Shown here: positions 3,853 through 5,193 of the stretch, piece after piece
How positions within the stretch are numbered: the first letter of the stretch is position 1
How the letters are laid out: each line of letters opens with the position of its first letter
Assembly: GCA_030951095.1 (NCBI GenBank)
Contig: JAUZQI010000132.1
Location: 1 to 5,193 of the forward strand
Direction of reading: 5' to 3'
From: Mariprofundus sp.
Lineage (GTDB): Bacteria > Pseudomonadota > Zetaproteobacteria > Mariprofundales > Mariprofundaceae
Length of the DNA: 5,193 nt
Translations under genes and position numbers: made by a program
The notes under the pieces: generated by a model
Told to the model about the DNA's origin: nothing
What the model saw: the letters and a program-made list of their open reading frames with translations, nothing else
The model's database searches: none

Positions 3853-4965
3853 CTAGTCAGTTTCAACCCGATCAATTCGAATAGGGATCGTTCGCTTATC
3901 CTGATACACAACGGGCAATTCCGCCGCCATCGGGCCATCCGTACGCGGTCCGAATAGTGCAACACGAAGCGCTTTAAGGGGATGTTCAGTGGTATCGCAC
4001 ACTGCAGTCGGCTCATAACCGCAATGCGCCATGCAATTCGCACATTTGGGATTGCGCCCGGTTCCATAATGATCCCAATCGGTATCATCCATCAACGACT
4101 GAAAACTGTCCGCATAACCTTCATCGACCAACAAATAACAGGGTTTCTGCCAGCCAAACACATTGCGGGTCGGATTACCCCATGCCGTACACTGATAGCT
4201 CTGATTACCGGCCAGAAAATCCAGAAACATGCTGGACTGGTTAAAAGCCCAGTTGATGCCCTGTTTCTTTCGCTGCTTTTGCAATTTGAAAATATCCCTG
4301 AATAACTGTTTGGTCACCGTGCGCTGTAAAAAAACATCCTGCGCCGGCGCATGCTCGTAACTGAAGCCCGGTGACACTGTTACCCCTTCCACACCAAGCG
4401 CCATCACCATATCAAAAAAAACTGCCGCTTCTTCAGCTGATTCACCCTGAAAGAATGTGCAATTCACAGTCACCCGGAAACCTCTGGCAATGGCGGCGTT
4501 GATCGCTTCCACAGCCTGATCGAACACACCATCCTGCCCTACCGATGCATCATGACGCGCACGCAGACCATCCAGATGAATCGAAAAAGTCAGATAAGGC
4601 GTCGGCTTGTAATCGGCCAGCTTTTTTTTCAGGAGTAGCGCATTGGTGCATAAATAAACATATTTTTTGCGTTGCACAATGCCCTCGACAATCTGTGGCA
4701 TTTCTTTGTGAATCAGCGGCTCACCACCGGCAATGGACACAATCGGTGCCCCACATTCATCCACTGCCGCCAGACTCTCCTCCACTCCAAGGCGTTGATT
4801 GAGTATCTCGTCAGGGTAATCTATTTTTCCGCAGCCGGAACAGGCGAGATTGCAGCGAAACAACGGCTCGAGCATCAATACCAGCGGGTAGCGCCTGTTT
4901 CCCCGCATTTTCTGCTGAAAAATATAACGGCCTACATGAAATTTTTGCTGCAAGGGAATACTCAT
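3853..4965 (-). CDS. hpnH: Radical SAM adenosylhopene transferase HpnH
   Basis: HpnH joins the 5'-deoxyadenosyl radical of S-adenosylmethionine to diploptene (hopene) to give adenosylhopane, the first committed step to C35 extended hopanoids such as bacteriohopanetetrol. The 370-residue protein has the radical SAM cluster motif C38-x3-C42-x2-C45 (CNLACSGC), the SAM-binding AGGEP (79-83) and SIHLDG (128-133). Its HpnH-typical C-terminal region carries CTAWGNPTRNVFGWQKPCY (259-277) and a cysteine cluster at C308, C311, C315 and C323 (CANCMAHCGYEPTAVC). Length and all key residues are as expected, so it should be active in the cytoplasm or at the inner membrane face. The ATG at 4965 is preceded by GAGGAGG with an 11-base spacer; this site abuts the stop of the upstream gene, implying coupled translation. 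hpnM follows downstream. Confidence 0.97.
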   Translation of the reverse strand: MSIPLQQKFHVGRYIFQQKMRGNRRYPLVLMLEPLFRCNLACSGCGKIDYPDEILNQRLGVEESLAAVDECGAPIVSIAGGEPLIHKEMPQIVEGIVQRKKYVYLCTNALLLKKKLADYKPTPYLTFSIHLDGLRARHDASVGQDGVFDQAVEAINAAIARGFRVTVNCTFFQGESAEEAAVFFDMVMALGVEGVTVSPGFSYEHAPAQDVFLQRTVTKQLFRDIFKLQKQRKKQGINWAFNQSSMFLDFLAGNQSYQCTAWGNPTRNVFGWQKPCYLLVDEGYADSFQSLMDDTDWDHYGTGRNPKCANCMAHCGYEPTAVCDTTEHPLKALRVALFGPRTDGPMAAELPVVYQDKRTIPIRIDRVETD

Positions 4966-4981
4966 CTAAAAACAGGCCTCC

Positions 4982-5193
4982 TCAGAACATGCCATGGAAA
5001 CGATCGAGAAAACGCTGGTTATATTCAGTGCTTCCGTAACGTCCAGTCCATAGATCGCGCAGATACGCTGAGCTTTTCAGAGCATCCATAATAAACGGGT
5101 AACGTCTCGAAGCTTTTTGTCGCAAACATTGACTTGCTCTTACGGTTTGCTTGCACGTCACTACAGAAAAAAAGATAGCGGCCATTGACAGAA
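4982..5193 (-). CDS. 3' end of an unrecognised gene upstream of hpnH (partial)
   Basis: The reading frame is open to the right edge. An internal ATG at 5185 would give 67 residues, but only eight bases upstream are visible and none resembles a Shine-Dalgarno sequence. The visible codons are therefore probably the C-terminus of a longer protein. It opens with a hydrophobic stretch (MAAIFFSVVT) that may be the end of a membrane helix, then a basic segment (CLRQKASRRYPF) and an aromatic, charged tail ending DRFHGMF. I cannot assign a family. Its stop is 16 bases before hpnH, with the hpnH ribosome site starting at the stop, so it is in the same operon. A hopanoid-related or envelope role is suggested only by that position. 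Confidence 0.6.
   Translation of the reverse strand, partial: LSMAAIFFSVVTCKQTVRASQCLRQKASRRYPFIMDALKSSAYLRDLWTGRYGSTEYNQRFLDRFHGMF

Noticed and set aside
4672..5091. Plus-strand 139-codon ORF opposite the start of hpnH
   Set aside because: Shadow of hpnH and its upstream gene; no family resemblance.

Overview
The window suggests a hopanoid-producing proteobacterium, most likely beta-, gamma- or zetaproteobacterial. The basis is the adjacent hpnH and hpnM genes, proteobacterial-type tRNAs with encoded CCA ends, a VapBC module, a Wzb-type phosphatase and an outer-membrane-type lipoprotein signal. The genus cannot be fixed from this sequence. Every supported gene lies on the minus strand, so transcription runs from high to low coordinates.

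Right part (about 3180-5193) is a hopanoid operon. The 3' end of an unrecognised gene (4982 to the window edge) is followed after 16 bases by hpnH (radical SAM adenosylhopene transferase, 3853-4965), then by hpnM (MlaC-like periplasmic protein, 3183-3794). HpnH makes the C35 precursor of extended hopanoids. HpnM is probably the soluble carrier of the hopanoid transport system.

Middle part (about 1893-3130) is a run of stable RNA genes. A promoter with a GC-rich discriminator precedes tRNA-Ser(UGA) and tRNA-Ser(GCU). Next comes a non-coding stretch with two tandem, four-hairpin structured repeats. Their stems differ in sequence but keep pairing, and their minus-strand loops present GGA motifs. 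The stretch leads into a TTG-initiated DUF2155-like lipoprotein gene (2057-2533), followed 30 bases on by tRNA-Arg(ACG) and a UUCG-tetraloop terminator.

Left part (1-1890), beyond the 3' end of tRNA-Arg, looks like accessory DNA. It holds a set of degenerate 22-26-base direct repeats, a perfect 12-base tandem repeat, a small unrecognised ORF coupled by TGATG to a C-terminally truncated ChaN-like secreted protein, a low-molecular-weight tyrosine phosphatase, and a VapBC toxin-antitoxin operon with a near-consensus promoter and overlapping palindromic operator. VapC runs off the left edge. An integrated, partly decayed element at tRNA-Arg is a reasonable reading, but no integrase and no second att copy is visible.

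The most interesting item is the pair of covarying, GGA-loop hairpin repeats between the tRNA-Ser genes and the lipoprotein gene. It could be a CsrA/RsmA-binding leader or small RNA, or a dispersed palindromic repeat family. No wholly new defence or metabolic system is evident.
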